DNA of 51,644 nucleotides. It comes from Aureococcus anophagefferens. Taxonomy: Eukaryota; Sar; Pelagophyceae; Pelagomonadales; Pelagomonadaceae. The stretch covers positions 301-51,944 of the forward strand of contig NW_008705620.1 in the NCBI RefSeq assembly GCF_000186865.1. The letters are read 5' to 3'. Positions 9,198-18,578 of the stretch are shown here, piece by piece. The translations under genes and the position numbers were made by a program. Each line of letters starts with the position of its first letter. Position 1 is the first letter of the stretch. Under the pieces are notes generated by a model. The model had not been told where the DNA came from. It did no database searches and was given only the letters and a program-made list of their open reading frames with translations.

Positions 9198-9440
9198 ATG
9201 GACGAGGACAAGCTGAACGCCTGCAGCCCGCGGCGGAAGATCCAGGAGGCGCGCTTCCAGGACAGAAAAGCGGCCGAGTACCTCGACGCGTCCGCCGACG
9301 CCAAGGACGAGGTCGACCACACCGCCGACGCCAAGGACGCCAAGGCCTACGCGGCCTGCAAGGACGACGAGCAGCGGTCCATCGCGGAGTTCTCGCTGAG
9401 CTTTATCAAGCGCGTCATCACGAGCGCGCCGAAACGATGA
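9198..9440 (+). CDS. Small hypothetical protein (80 aa)
   Basis: Starts in a good context (GCCATGG). It encodes a charged, helical peptide beginning 'MDEDKLNACSPRRKIQEARF' with an internal imperfect repeat 'SADAKDEVDHTADAKDAKAY' and a tail 'SFIKRVITSAPKR'. The mixed composition differs from the Arg/Pro/Ala shadow frames around it. No family recognised; it may be non-coding. Confidence 0.45.
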   Translation: MDEDKLNACSPRRKIQEARFQDRKAAEYLDASADAKDEVDHTADAKDAKAYAACKDDEQRSIAEFSLSFIKRVITSAPKR

Positions 9441-9761
9441 GCCCGCGAGACCGTCTCGAGCGTCGATCGTTTCGCAGCCCGCGGGCCGGCGCCGACGCGG
9501 GCGCGCGCGCGGAGCGCGGAGCGGCGCCGTACGCCTCGGAGCCGGAGCCGCGCTCGCGTCGGACGTCCGGCGGGTCCGTGCCGCCGTGGTAAGGCGCCGG
9601 CGGCCTCTCATTATACCCGTCGCTCGAGCTCGGAGTCCGGCGTGGACGCGTCCGGGGAGCAGGCCGGGGCAGTCTCCCTCGGGGCTGCCTCGGCGGCGCT
9701 GATTGGCTGCCCGTGCGAAACGAGTGATGGAACGGTGCTAGCCGACGACGACACGCGCAGC

Positions 9762-12055
9762 ATGGTGGGCAAGTCCATCGCCGTGCGCGGGACGCGCACG
9801 GCGCCGCCGAGCCGGCGCCGCCGCGCCGCCTGGCAGCGCGCGGCGATCATCGAGAGCTACGAGCTGGCGAACCCGGCCATGATCGACTCCGGCGACGTCG
9901 ATGTGCTCCTGGCCAAGTACGCGGGCGGCCTCGGGCGGCTCCTGCAGCGCGTCCAGGTCAAGTACGACCTCGTGGCCCTCGACGGCTGCCTCATGTACCG
10001 CAAGGCGCCGGGCGCCCGCTGGAAGGAGGTCTCCGCGGAGCTCCACGCGCGCGGCCGGCTCGCGCTCTACCGCTGCGACGGCGACGAGGCGCGGCGCGCG
10101 TTGCGGGCCCTCGCGGCCTTCGGCGGCGCCGCGGACGGCGTCGCGCTGCCCACGGGCGTGTCCGTCGTGGGCTGGGTCGACGCCCGGACCCTGGCGTCGG
10201 CGACGGCGCGCGACGAGGACGGCGGCCGGTACCCCTTCGTCGTCCAAGCGGGCGGCGAGACGGGCCTCGCCGTGACCCTCGCGGCGCGGACGTCAAACGA
10301 GCGCGGCGCCTGGCTCGCGGCGCTCCGCGAGGTCGCGTCCTACTTCCGGGACCTCCGGCGCGAGGCCTCGAAGGTCCGCCGCGCGGCCGCGCTCGAGCGC
10401 CGCGCGGTCGCCGAGTCCGCGGCGGCCCAGCTCCAGGCCGAGGTCGCGCGCAGCGTCCCGCGGCTGCGACGATCTTCGAGAGCGTTCGACCGGGAACACG
10501 ATGAAACCGACGCGTCCCGTAGGTCGCGCGGGCGCTGGAGCTCCGGGCCGCGGGCGACGACCTCGCGCGGGCCGGCGACGCCTTCGGCGCGCGCGAGGCC
10601 TACGACGGCGCGGAGCGAGCGGCGGCGGCCGTCGCGGGTCTCGCGCGCGTCGCGGAGCTGGACCCGTCGCTGCTGGCGCTCGTCGAGGGCGAGGCCAAGG
10701 CCGCCGCCGCGGCGGCGCGGGCGCTCGACGAGGCCGCGCCGCGCGAGTCGTCGCTCGGCGAGGCGTCCGTCGGCGAATTCGCCGCGGCGCTCCTCGAGAG
10801 CGTCGGGGAGGCCAAGGAGGCGGCCCCGGCGGAGGCGCCCGTGGCCCTGGAGATCGCGGGCGACGAGGGCCCGCTGGGCATGAAGCTCGAGCCGCGCGCG
10901 GGCGGCTTCGTCGTGCTCGCGGTCGAGGGCGCCGGCGCGGCCGCGGCCGCGGGCGTCCGCGCGGGCGACGTCGTCGTCGCCGTCGCGGGCCGCTCCCTCG
11001 CGGCGGAGGACTGGCCCGAGGCGGGGCCGCCGGGGCCGGCCATCTTCAAGCCCCGGCCGCTCCGGCTGGCCGTCGTCCGGGGCGAGCCGAGCCGCGCGTC
11101 GCTCGCCGACGCCGCCGTCGACGCGGCGGCCGGCGCGGCCGGCGACGCGCGCGCGCGAGATCCGAGCGAGCCGAGCGAGCCCCGCTCGCGCGCGCCGAGC
11201 CGCGCGTCGCTCGCGGACGCCGCCGTCGAGGCGTCCGGCGCGCCCGGCGACGACGACGCCGACGCCGCCGACGAGCCGCGCGCGAGCCTGGCGAGCGCGG
11301 CGAGCTCGGAGCCGGAGCACGAGCACCGCCCGAGCTTCTTCTACCGCGAGCAGGCCCCGGCGGCCGCCGAGCCGGCGCCCCCCGCCGCGCCGGTCTGGCC
11401 GCCGCCCAAGGAGCCCGAGCCCGCGCCGGTGCGGGACAGCGTCGAGGCGCTCAAGAACGCGCCGCGGAGCCCCGCCGGCTGGCGCGCGCGGGCCGCGGCG
11501 GCGCCCGCGCCGCCCCCCGTCCGCGACAGCGTCGAGGCGCTCAAGAACATGCCGCGGGACCCGGAGTGGGGCGCCCAGCTCCGCGCGGCGCCGCCCGAGC
11601 CCCGGTGCGGCCGCGCGCCGCAGAAATCGACGGCCGTCTGGCCGCCGCCGAAGGCCGCGGAGGCGCCGACGGTCCGCGAGTCCGTCGACGCGCTCGCCGG
11701 CGCGGCGCGGCCCGCGTGGCCGCCGCCGGCGCCCGCGGCGGGGGCGCCGTCGGCCCCCGCGCCGCGCTACGGCCACTGGGAGCGCGAGAGCCACAGCATC
11801 TGGCGCGGCAGCGTGCTCCTCGACGGCCCGCCCTCGGACGCGGACGAGAACTCCGACTGGGGCGACGACGCCATCGCCGACGACGACGACGACGCCATCG
11901 GCGAGCCCGAGGACGCCGGCGAGGACTTCGCCTTCGACGAGTGCGACGACGACGCGCTCACGCACGGCGGCTGGTCCGACGTGTCCTCGATGCCGGACGA
12001 CGCCGAGGACGAGCTCGGGCGCCCGTCCTTCGCGGGCCGAACCCTGGACATCTAG
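9762..12055 (+). CDS. PH-like / MIT-like / PDZ-like scaffold protein
   Basis: Two exons, 9762-10442 and 10523-12055, giving 737 aa. The frame opens earlier at a GTG, so ATG 9762 ('MVGKSIAVRGTRTAPPS') is used. Residues about 55-205 resemble a PH-type fold ('VQVKYDLVALDGCLMYRK' to 'NERGAWLAALREVASYF'). After the splice, 'VARALELRAAGDDLARAG' to 'AAAAARALDEA' resembles a MIT-type helical bundle. Then 'PLGMKLEPRAGGFVVLAVEG' to 'VRAGDVVVAVAGRSL' is PDZ-like. The C-terminal half is disordered and acidic, with three repeats of the type 'VRDSVEALKN'. A membrane-associated signalling or trafficking scaffold is likely; partner and role unknown. It ends 12 bp from the convergent neighbour. Confidence 0.72.
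10443..10522 (+). mobile_element. Short introner element with exact 8-bp target duplication
   Basis: 80-bp intron starting GTCGCGCG (10443-10450) and ending CCCGTAG, followed by an exact second copy GTCGCGCG at 10523-10530. Removing it restores the frame (frame 0 to frame 2) and joins 'AAQLQAE' to 'VARALEL'. The donor GT lies in the target duplication and the acceptor AG at the element's end. It is lower in GC than the exons. Confidence 0.8.
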
Positions 12056-12067
12056 GACGCCTTCCTT

Positions 12068-13646
12068 TTACTTGTAATCGCGCGGCCGGCGCAGCTTCGT
12101 GTTGAGCGGGCGCTCCCCGTAGTCGACGGGCGGCCTCGCGCGCGACGGCCGCTGCTGCGCGACGTCCAAAGCCGCGGGGGCTTTCCGCGGCTTCTCCGGC
12201 GTCGGCGGCAGCGTCGGCGTGTCGTCGTCGGCGTCCGCGGGGGCGGCGTCCGCGGGAGCGGCGTCCGCGGGGGCAGCGTCCGCGGCGTCCGCGGCGTCCG
12301 CGGCGCTCGCGGCGACGTCCCGGGGGGCGTCGTCCGCGTCGTCGGCCCCCGGGAGCGCGCGGACGTCGGCGACGAGGGTCGCGAGGGCCCCGGCGACGTC
12401 CGTCGTGAGCGCCCCCGCGCCCGCGTGGAGCGCGGCGAACGCCTCGAGGATCTTGGCGAGCGCGCGGGGCCCGACGCCCGCGCGCGATATCGCGGCGAGC
12501 GCCGCGTCGCGCGACGCGGCGACGCGCGCGGCGCAGGCCAGGGGCACGGNNNNNNNNNNNNNNNNNNNNNNNNNNNNNNNNNNNNNNNNNNNNNNNNNNN
12601 NNNNNNNNNNNNNNNNNNNNNNNNNNNNNNNNNNNNNNNNNNNNNNNNNNNNNNNNNNNNNNNNNNNNNNNNNNNNNNNNNNNNNNNNNNNNNNNNNNNN
12701 NNNNNNNNNNNNNNNNNNNNNNNNNNNNNNNNNNNNNNNNNNNNNNNNNNNNNNNNNNNNNNNNNNNNNNNNNNNNNNNNNNNNNNNNNNNNNNNNNNNN
12801 NNNNNNNNNNNNNNNNNNNNNNNNNNNNNNNNNNNNNNNNNNNNNNNNNNNNNNNNNNNNNNNNNNNNNNNNNNNNNNNNNNNNNNNNNNNNNNNNNNNN
12901 NNNNNNNNNNNNNNNNNNNNNNNNNNNNNNNNNNNNNNNNNNNNNNNNNNNNNNNNNNNNNNNNNNNNNNNNNNNNNNNNNNNNNNNNNNNNNNNNNNNN
13001 NNNNNNNNNNNNNNNNNNNNNNNNNNNNNNNNNNNNNNNNNNNNNNNNNNNNNNNNNNNNNNNNNNNNNNNNNNNNNNNNNNNNNNNNNNNNNNNNNNNN
13101 NNNNNNNNNNNNNNNNNNNNNNNNNNNNNNNNNNNNNNNNNNNNNNNNNNNNNNNNNNNNNNNNNNNNNNNNNNNNNNNNNNNNNNNNNNNNNNNNNNNN
13201 NNNNNNNNNNNNNNNNNNNNNNNNNNNNNNNNNNNNNNNNNNNNNNNNNNNNNNNNNNNNNNNNNNNNNNNNNNNNNNNNNNNNNNNNNNNNNNNNNNNN
13301 NNNNNNNNNNNNNNNNNNNNNNNNNNNNNNNNNNNNNNNNNNNNNNNNNNNNNNNCGCCGCGAGGAGCGCCGCGAGCGCCGCGAGCTCCTCGCGCCGCCG
13401 CGGCGCCGCCAGCGCGCACGCCTCGGCCGCGAGGAACGCGCAGACGGCGCACGACAGGGCGAGCGCGCCGTCGCCGGCCTCGCGCGCGCGCCAGGCGACG
13501 ACGACGAGCGACCCGAGGTGCGCCGAGTGCGCGCGCGCGAACGCGCCGCTCGCGGGCTCGGCGAGCTGCGTCGCGAGCGCCGCGCTCGCGCGCACCTTGG
13601 CGTTGCGCGACGACGAGGCGAGCAGGGTGTCGAGGTGGTAGTCCAT
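12068..13646 (-). CDS. Hypothetical helical protein interrupted by sequence gap
   Basis: The N-terminal part (13646 down to 13356) reads 'MDYHLDTLLASSSRNAKVRA' and continues as Ala/Leu-rich helices resembling HEAT or armadillo repeats. After 806 unknown bases the C-terminal part (12549-12068) continues helical ('GPRALAKILEAFAALHAGAG'), passes an 'AAPADAAPAD' repeat and ends 'NTKLRRPRDYK'. The two sides are in different frames, so an intron or unsized gap must lie between them. The ATG at 13646 is the first in frame; a GTG lies further upstream. No family recognised. Confidence 0.6.
12229..12312. repeat. GCGTCCGCGG minisatellite inside a coding exon
   Basis: About eight imperfect copies of a 9-15 bp GCGTCCGCGG-type unit, coding for an Ala-Pro-Asp-Ala repeat in the minus-strand gene. 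Confidence 0.7.
12550..13355. other. Assembly gap (run of N)
   Basis: 806 unknown bases. Any frame drawn across it is meaningless. The gap edges are very GC-rich. Confidence 1.
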
Positions 13647-14265
13647 ATCGGTCTTGCTTGTTTTCTGTTGTGCGGCGCTCGAGAACTGCTCGAAGCGATT
13701 GTGCAGCACCTCTTGGAGCACGCAGCACGCTCACAGGCGTCGCAGCAGGGTGCGGCGCGCACTGAGTTTGGCGCTCAGACTGCGGCTTTGCGATTCGGGT
13801 GCTCGAGGCCTGCTTGCACCGAAAGTGCCGTCGACGCGTCCTCTCGTTGCTGCTGGTGCGCGCGGGCGCCGAGCTCGAGGGTGATGGAGAAGGGGCCGTC
13901 GCGCGGGAGGGGGTCCTCTCCCTCGTCGTCCATGCCGGGGCTGCCCCTTTCCCTCTCGGTGCACGGCGCGGCGCCCTCCGACGCGTTCACGCGCGAGGCG
14001 CTCCGGCGCGGGCTCCTCGCCTTCCTCGACGCGTCCATCCTCTCGGCGTCGCCCGGCCGGCGGCCGGGGCGGGGGTACGCGCGGGCGCAAGACGGGGGGT
14101 AAAATTTAAGCTAGGGGTAAGCCTCGTGTTTGTTGTGTGGCGTCTTCGTCACTACCCGCGCGTGATGATGATCGTGGACTTAGTCCAGTTGCGCACCGGC
14201 GGATTCCAGCTCCGACCCTGGAGCGGGCTCGTCCGCGCTGAACGCAGACGAAGCATCTCATCGTG
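13647..14265. other. Intergenic, possible exon remnant
   Basis: 619 bp. On the plus strand 13933-14100 reads 'LSLSVHGAAPSDAFTREALR' then 'LLAFLDASIL', which looks protein-like but has no continuation. The end (14100-14260) is AT-richer and empty. I do not call a gene. Confidence 0.35.
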
Positions 14266-14739
14266 TTACGCCCCGCTCACATCGTACACGGCCCCCGACG
14301 GATATACGACTTCCGCCGCGCCGACAAAGTACGGCGCGTACTCCCACTCCCAGGCCTTGACAAAGGCTTCGTAAACCTCGTAGAAGTCCATATCGTTCTT
14401 CAGCGCAGCAAACCCGACAAGAGTCATCCATTCAGCGTCGGCGTCGGCGCGGAGAAGCTTGTGCGTGTTGTCCGCGGCCGCGACTGCGCGATGTCCTATC
14501 ATCGCGTAGTACTCCCCGAGCGCAGCCGATTTTTCAGTCCGATCCTGTTGTGCATCATCCTCAAAGATCGTCAAGCCATTATCATCGCGCGGCAACATAT
14601 CGCACGCATCCTTGAAACAATCAAGCTTGACTCGGCCGGACTCGTCTAAACACTCCGCAATGTCGATCCCGTGCGCCGCAAAGAAACGGAAGGGTGCCCC
14701 CCCCGCGAGCAACCGGGAAGGAATGAAAACCCCCCACAT
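14266..14739 (-). CDS. Orphan protein of lower GC (157 aa)
   Basis: Unrecognised protein starting 'MWGVFIPSRLLAGGAPFRFF' and ending 'SGAVYDVSGA'. The C-terminal half is acidic and aromatic ('MDFYEVYEAFVKAWEWEYA'), helical and probably soluble. Codon use is clearly less GC3-biased than its neighbours and the surrounding DNA is also AT-richer, so recent acquisition from a virus or another genome is possible. The open frame extends upstream only to a TTG; the first ATG is used. It could also be the last exon of a longer gene. Confidence 0.6.
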   Translation of the reverse strand: MWGVFIPSRLLAGGAPFRFFAAHGIDIAECLDESGRVKLDCFKDACDMLPRDDNGLTIFEDDAQQDRTEKSAALGEYYAMIGHRAVAAADNTHKLLRADADAEWMTLVGFAALKNDMDFYEVYEAFVKAWEWEYAPYFVGAAEVVYPSGAVYDVSGA

Positions 14740-15194
14740 CGAGCACGGCGGGCAAGTGAAGGACAATCGATGAGGTGCTCGGCACGAGCCGCGGCGGCGC
14801 GAGGGTGGTCACGGTCCCGAGCGGCAATCGGCGAGCGGCACTTGGCGCTTGCGCCGGCCGCCGTCCACTGAGACCCCTCTGAGCCTCCCGTCCCCCGCGG
14901 TTCCTCCCGCCCCCCCTACGTTTAGAGACGCGTCGAGGCAATCGCCCGCACCGGGGCAAAGACGTGGGCGCGCGAATCGACCTCTGCCGGCCACGACGCA
15001 CGTCGTACGCGAAGGCCTGCGCGCGCGGCCATACGAGCTCCACGGAGAAGACTCAGGCGATGATCGAACTTACAGCGGGGCCGACGCGGGGGCGCCGTCG
15101 GCGGCCGCGGCCGGCGGGGGGAGCGGCCGGCGCGGCGGAAAATCGGGGGGAAGGGGCGGGCTTGCGTCGCGGCCTGGGGCGCCCCGGAGGGCGC
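14740..15194. other. Intergenic, no gene seen
   Basis: 455 bp between two minus-strand genes. Contains a C-run and GC-rich sequence but no supportable gene or RNA. Confidence 0.4.
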
Positions 15195-16571
15195 TCAGAG
15201 GACCCACTTGGAGAGGTCGAGGAGCTCGAGCCAGGAGGCGAGCTTGAAGCCGCCGTCGGTGTACCAGTCGGCGAAGTCGTCGAAGGCGATGAGGTCGTCG
15301 CAGCCGGCGTCGTCGAAGATGGTCGCGGCGAGGTGGACCGCGGCGTCGTCGGCGTCGTCGTGGACGTCGACGGGCGCGTCGCCCGGGTCGTCGACGTCGT
15401 CGGGGAGCGACGCGAGCGCGAGGAGCGCGACGAGGAACGACCGGAGGTAGCGCCAGAGGCCGCGGCGCGTGAGCGCGCCGTCGCGGCGGTCGCCGCCCGC
15501 GCCGCCGTCGACGACCTCCCAGGCGACGGCGAGCTTCGCCGACTTGGTGCCGGAGCAGAGCAGCGCGAGGCCCGCGGCGAGCTCGCCCGCGTCCGCGCCG
15601 AGCGTCTCGTCGCGCACGAACGCGCGGTGCACGTAGCGCGCGAGCCCGGGCCCCGCGCCCCGCGCGCCCCGCGGCGCGAAGGCGCCGAGCGCCGCCTCGC
15701 AGGCCCGCGCGTCGACGCGGCCCGCGGGCGTCGCGGCGCGGAGCACCTCGCCGCAGAGCACGGACGCCTCGCAGTCCGCGGTGCCCCCGTCCACGACCAG
15801 CGCCCGGAGCCGCGCCACGGCCGTCGCCGAGAAGGCCGCGCGCAGCACGACGCGCTGGTCCGCGTCGGGCGCGACCGTGCCGTCGTCCGTCGCGAGCTCG
15901 AAGGCGACGACCGCGCGCGACGGCTCCGGCGGCGCCTCCTCCGGCGCCTCGCCGTCGTCGCGCGTGGGCCACTTGGACAGGTCCAACAGCTCGAGCCAGG
16001 GCGCGAGCTGGAAGCCCCGCGAGTTGTACCAGTTCCCGAAGTCGTCGAACGTCGCGCCGTTCGGGAACGACGACCCCCGGCTCACGACCTCGTCCGCGAG
16101 GCCGCCGGCCTCGGCGCGCGCCGCGGCGCCCACGGCGTCGGGGCTGCCCCGGCTCCCCGACGCGGCCAAAATGCCCACGAGCACCGCGCCGAGGAGCCGC
16201 GCGACGCCGTCGCCGCCGAGCGCGTCGCCGCCGCCGCCGAGGCTCTCGAACGCGAAGGCGAGCTTCTCCGACTTGCGCGCGCCGCTCAGCAGGGACGCGG
16301 CCACGACGAGCTCGCCCTTGGCCGCGACCTCCTCGCCCGGCGGGCCGTCGCAGAGCGCGTCGAAGACGCCGTTGAAGTACCACGCCGCCTCCTCCGTCGT
16401 CGCGCGGCACGCGGCGAGCCAGGCGCCGCGGTCGACGACGTCGCCGAGCTTGTGCCCGATCTCGTGCGGCCGCAGCTCCAGGAACCCGGACACGACGGCG
16501 ATGAGCCGGATGAGGCCCGTCTCGTTGGGCGTCACCGACAAAGTGAAGCCCCCGATGTCGAAGGAGAACAT
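15195..16571 (-). CDS. Duplicated EF-hand-like (calcium-sensor-like) protein
   Basis: 458 aa beginning 'MFSFDIGGFTLSVTPNETG'. Two internally homologous halves each run from a helical domain with 'LLSGARKSEKLAFAFES' or 'LLCSGTKSAKLAVAWEV' to a final 'FDDFGNWYNSRGF' or 'FDDFADWYTDGGF', closing with the signature 'LELLDLSKW'. The layout resembles neuronal-calcium-sensor-type EF-hand proteins of stramenopiles. The loops keep few acidic ligands, so calcium binding is uncertain. Intronless, in the middle of a run of minus-strand genes. Confidence 0.68.
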   Translation of the reverse strand: MFSFDIGGFTLSVTPNETGLIRLIAVVSGFLELRPHEIGHKLGDVVDRGAWLAACRATTEEAAWYFNGVFDALCDGPPGEEVAAKGELVVAASLLSGARKSEKLAFAFESLGGGGDALGGDGVARLLGAVLVGILAASGSRGSPDAVGAAARAEAGGLADEVVSRGSSFPNGATFDDFGNWYNSRGFQLAPWLELLDLSKWPTRDDGEAPEEAPPEPSRAVVAFELATDDGTVAPDADQRVVLRAAFSATAVARLRALVVDGGTADCEASVLCGEVLRAATPAGRVDARACEAALGAFAPRGARGAGPGLARYVHRAFVRDETLGADAGELAAGLALLCSGTKSAKLAVAWEVVDGGAGGDRRDGALTRRGLWRYLRSFLVALLALASLPDDVDDPGDAPVDVHDDADDAAVHLAATIFDDAGCDDLIAFDDFADWYTDGGFKLASWLELLDLSKWVL

Positions 16572-16783
16572 GGTCGCGCGCGCCGTCGGTCGGCGGCGCG
16601 CGGTCGGCGCGGGCGAGGGCGGTCGCGCGCGCCCCCGTCGACCAGCGGTGTGCGCCGCTGCGGACTCGGCCGCTCCGGCGCGGTGGAGCTCGGCTTTCGA
16701 ACGCTGTGGACGGCAGCGATGTTCGAGCGCGCCGCCGCTGGACGCGTCCGGACGCGTACGTCGACGCCTCTCCAGGCTATAGG

Positions 16784-16880
16784 AGCCGGATTACCGGTAA
16801 AGCCGCGAGCCGCCTCGGTAATACCACGGTAATTACCGGTAATCCCGATTACCCGGGTAATTACCGGTAAAATACGGTGT
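16784..16880. repeat. GGTAATTACC-rich block, left copy
   Basis: Contains four ATTACC and four GGTAAT hexamers, several as the palindrome ATTACCGGTAAT. Positions 16813-16843 match 17200-17230 at 30 of 31 bases in direct orientation. Either ends of a non-autonomous element or a cluster of protein-binding sites. Confidence 0.7.
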
Positions 16881-17170
16881 ACCGGGACGGCTGGAGGCGG
16901 TATGGCGGCTCAAAAGGACCCCCGCGAACCCGCGTGTCGACCGAATTCCCTTTTACCCGAAGGCGCCGCACGGTGTAGCTTGCGACTCCTCTTAGGGCTC
17001 TAGGCGCGCGGGCGCGCGCGGCGGCGGGGCGGGTCGTCGCCGTCGGACTCGGTACGAGCAGCCGCTCGGTCGCGGTTTCGCGCCGCGCGTCGACCGTGAC
17101 GCGGAACGCGCCCGCGACGGTCCGCGCGTCATGATCGCAGGCTACCCGTACTTGCGGGAGCTCGGCGCGC

Positions 17171-17272
17171 CTCGGTATTACCCGGGCCGGGAATATGGCC
17201 CTCGGTAATACCGCGGTAATTACCGGTAATTACCATACCGGTATTTTACCCGGAGATTACCCTGGCGGCTAT
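17171..17272. repeat. GGTAATTACC-rich block, right copy
   Basis: Second block with at least three GGTAAT and four ATTACC hexamers plus TACCGGTA palindromes. It shares a 31-bp segment (17200-17230) with the left block about 390 bp away. Confidence 0.7.
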
Positions 17273-17404
17273 ACTCCAGGCGTCCGCCGCCCTGCCTTCT
17301 TACGCGAAGGTCGCCGCGACGACGACGCCAAGGCCAAGCACGACTCGCCCGCGCGCAAGCGCAGCATCTCGGGCTCGGGCGACGACGCCGGGTAAGGAGT
17401 TAGG

Positions 17405-18460
17405 CTATACGCGAGCGTCGAGGCGCGCGAGGGCCGCTTTAGCTGCCTCCTCGCCCTTGGCAGCGGCGCGCTCGAACCAGTATCTGGCTTTGCCGAGGTC
17501 GACTTCCGTGCCTTTTCCGACCATGTAGCAAACGCCAAGGTTATGCTCTCCAGCGGTGAAGCCTTGATTCGCCGCGAGCACAAAGTACCGGAACGCTTCT
17601 TCAAATTTCTTCTCAGCATCAAGCAAAACCGCTAAATTGGATTGCGCGAAAGCGCCGCCCCGGTCTGCGGCCGCGCGATACAGCTTCATCGCCTTCTTCT
17701 TGTCCAGCTTGACGCCACTTCCAGTCTGGTACAATCTCCCAAGGTTATTCATCGCATCCACGTCGCCGAGCTCCACGGCGCGGTTCCAATTCTTCGCGGC
17801 TTTCTTATCGGATTTCACGAGGCCGTACCAACCGCGGTTGTACGCACTTCCCAAATGCCAAATCGCTTCCGGCACCTCGTTCTCCACATGGCGGCGAAGA
17901 CGCGCGAGGTCTTCCGCATGGCTTTTCGCGCGCGGTACACGACAAAGGGGACACTCGTTTCCGATCTTGTTCTCGCACGATGCGCAGACCATCCGGCAGC
18001 AACAGACGCGAAACGAGTTCGTCGCATTCACGTCCCACTCCTCGAGACAGATCGGGCACCGCGACCCGAGCCGTGCCGACGCCGGCTCGGGCTCCGGGTT
18101 CGCCTCGCGCCGCGCCCGGGCCGCCTCGTGCTCCGCGGCGATGCGCGCGCGGACCTCGTCGGCGTGCGACCGCGGCGCGGGGCCGTAGAACACGTCCCGC
18201 GGCGGCGACGGCGGGGGCGTCGGCGCCTCGGCCCGCGCCGCCTCCGCGGCCTGGATCTTCTTGCAGACCTTCCGGTGGCCCCGGTCGCGCCAGTCGATGC
18301 GTTGGCAGTCCGTCGAACAGTAGGCCGTCGTGCCGCACCCTTGGCACGCCTTGGCCTTGTCGGCGCCGCAGATCTCGCAGGTCTTGAGAGTGTCGAGCTT
18401 TTTGCCCTTCGCTCGGGCCATGCGATTCTCATACTCCAACTTCTTCTCCCGCCACGACAT
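17405..18460 (-). CDS. MYND zinc finger - RING-like - Sel1 repeat protein
   Basis: 351 aa from the ATG at 18460 ('MSWREKKLEYENRMARAKGK'); an earlier GTG exists. Residues about 28-65 are a MYND finger ('CEICG', 'CQGCGTTAYCSTDC', 'GHRKVC'). About 130-175 is a RING-like finger ('CPICLEEW', 'CCCRMVCASC', 'CPLCR'). The C-terminal 170 residues are Sel1-type TPR repeats ('AIWHLGSAYNRGWYG', 'AMNNLGRLYQTGSGV', 'GEHNLGVCYMVGKGT'). RING suggests ubiquitin ligase activity with Sel1 as substrate adaptor; this is inference. GC3 in the Sel1 half is lower than in neighbours. Confidence 0.88.
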   Translation of the reverse strand: MSWREKKLEYENRMARAKGKKLDTLKTCEICGADKAKACQGCGTTAYCSTDCQRIDWRDRGHRKVCKKIQAAEAARAEAPTPPPSPPRDVFYGPAPRSHADEVRARIAAEHEAARARREANPEPEPASARLGSRCPICLEEWDVNATNSFRVCCCRMVCASCENKIGNECPLCRVPRAKSHAEDLARLRRHVENEVPEAIWHLGSAYNRGWYGLVKSDKKAAKNWNRAVELGDVDAMNNLGRLYQTGSGVKLDKKKAMKLYRAAADRGGAFAQSNLAVLLDAEKKFEEAFRYFVLAANQGFTAGEHNLGVCYMVGKGTEVDLGKARYWFERAAAKGEEAAKAALARLDARV

Positions 18461-18493
18461 GACTTTGTGCGCCTTGACCGGGGGCGTCGCCAA

Positions 18494-18566
18494 AAGCTCC
18501 TGAGACTCGAGCAGCTCCTCGATCGGCCACAAGCTCCTGCGACTCGAGCAGCTCCTCGATCGCGTG
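18494..18566. repeat. 37-bp imperfect tandem duplication at a 5' end
   Basis: AAGCTCCTGAGACTCGAGCA and following bases at 18494-18530 recur with one change at 18531-18566, immediately upstream of the MYND-RING-Sel1 start region. Confidence 0.75.
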
Positions 18567-18578
18567 ACTCCGCTTGCG

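Larger units (their letters stand above)
16572..17404. other. Intergenic with GGTAAT/ATTACC clusters
   Basis: 833 bp upstream of the EF-hand-like gene. It carries two dense blocks of palindromic GGTAAT/ATTACC sites (separate entries) around about 300 bp of plain GC-rich DNA. No gene. Confidence 0.6.

Noticed and set aside
10340..11965. 541-aa minus-strand open frame
   Set aside because: Antisense of the PH/MIT/PDZ gene. Arg/Gly/Ala-rich with no domain pattern.
13775..14038. 87-aa minus-strand frame upstream of the gap-broken gene
   Set aside because: Composition is like other shadow frames and there is no family or initiation support.
12219..14102. Frames running through the run of N
   Set aside because: They exist only because unknown bases contain no stops.
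14964..16832. 622-aa plus-strand open frame
   Set aside because: Shadow of the EF-hand-like gene; repetitive Arg/Glu/Val composition.
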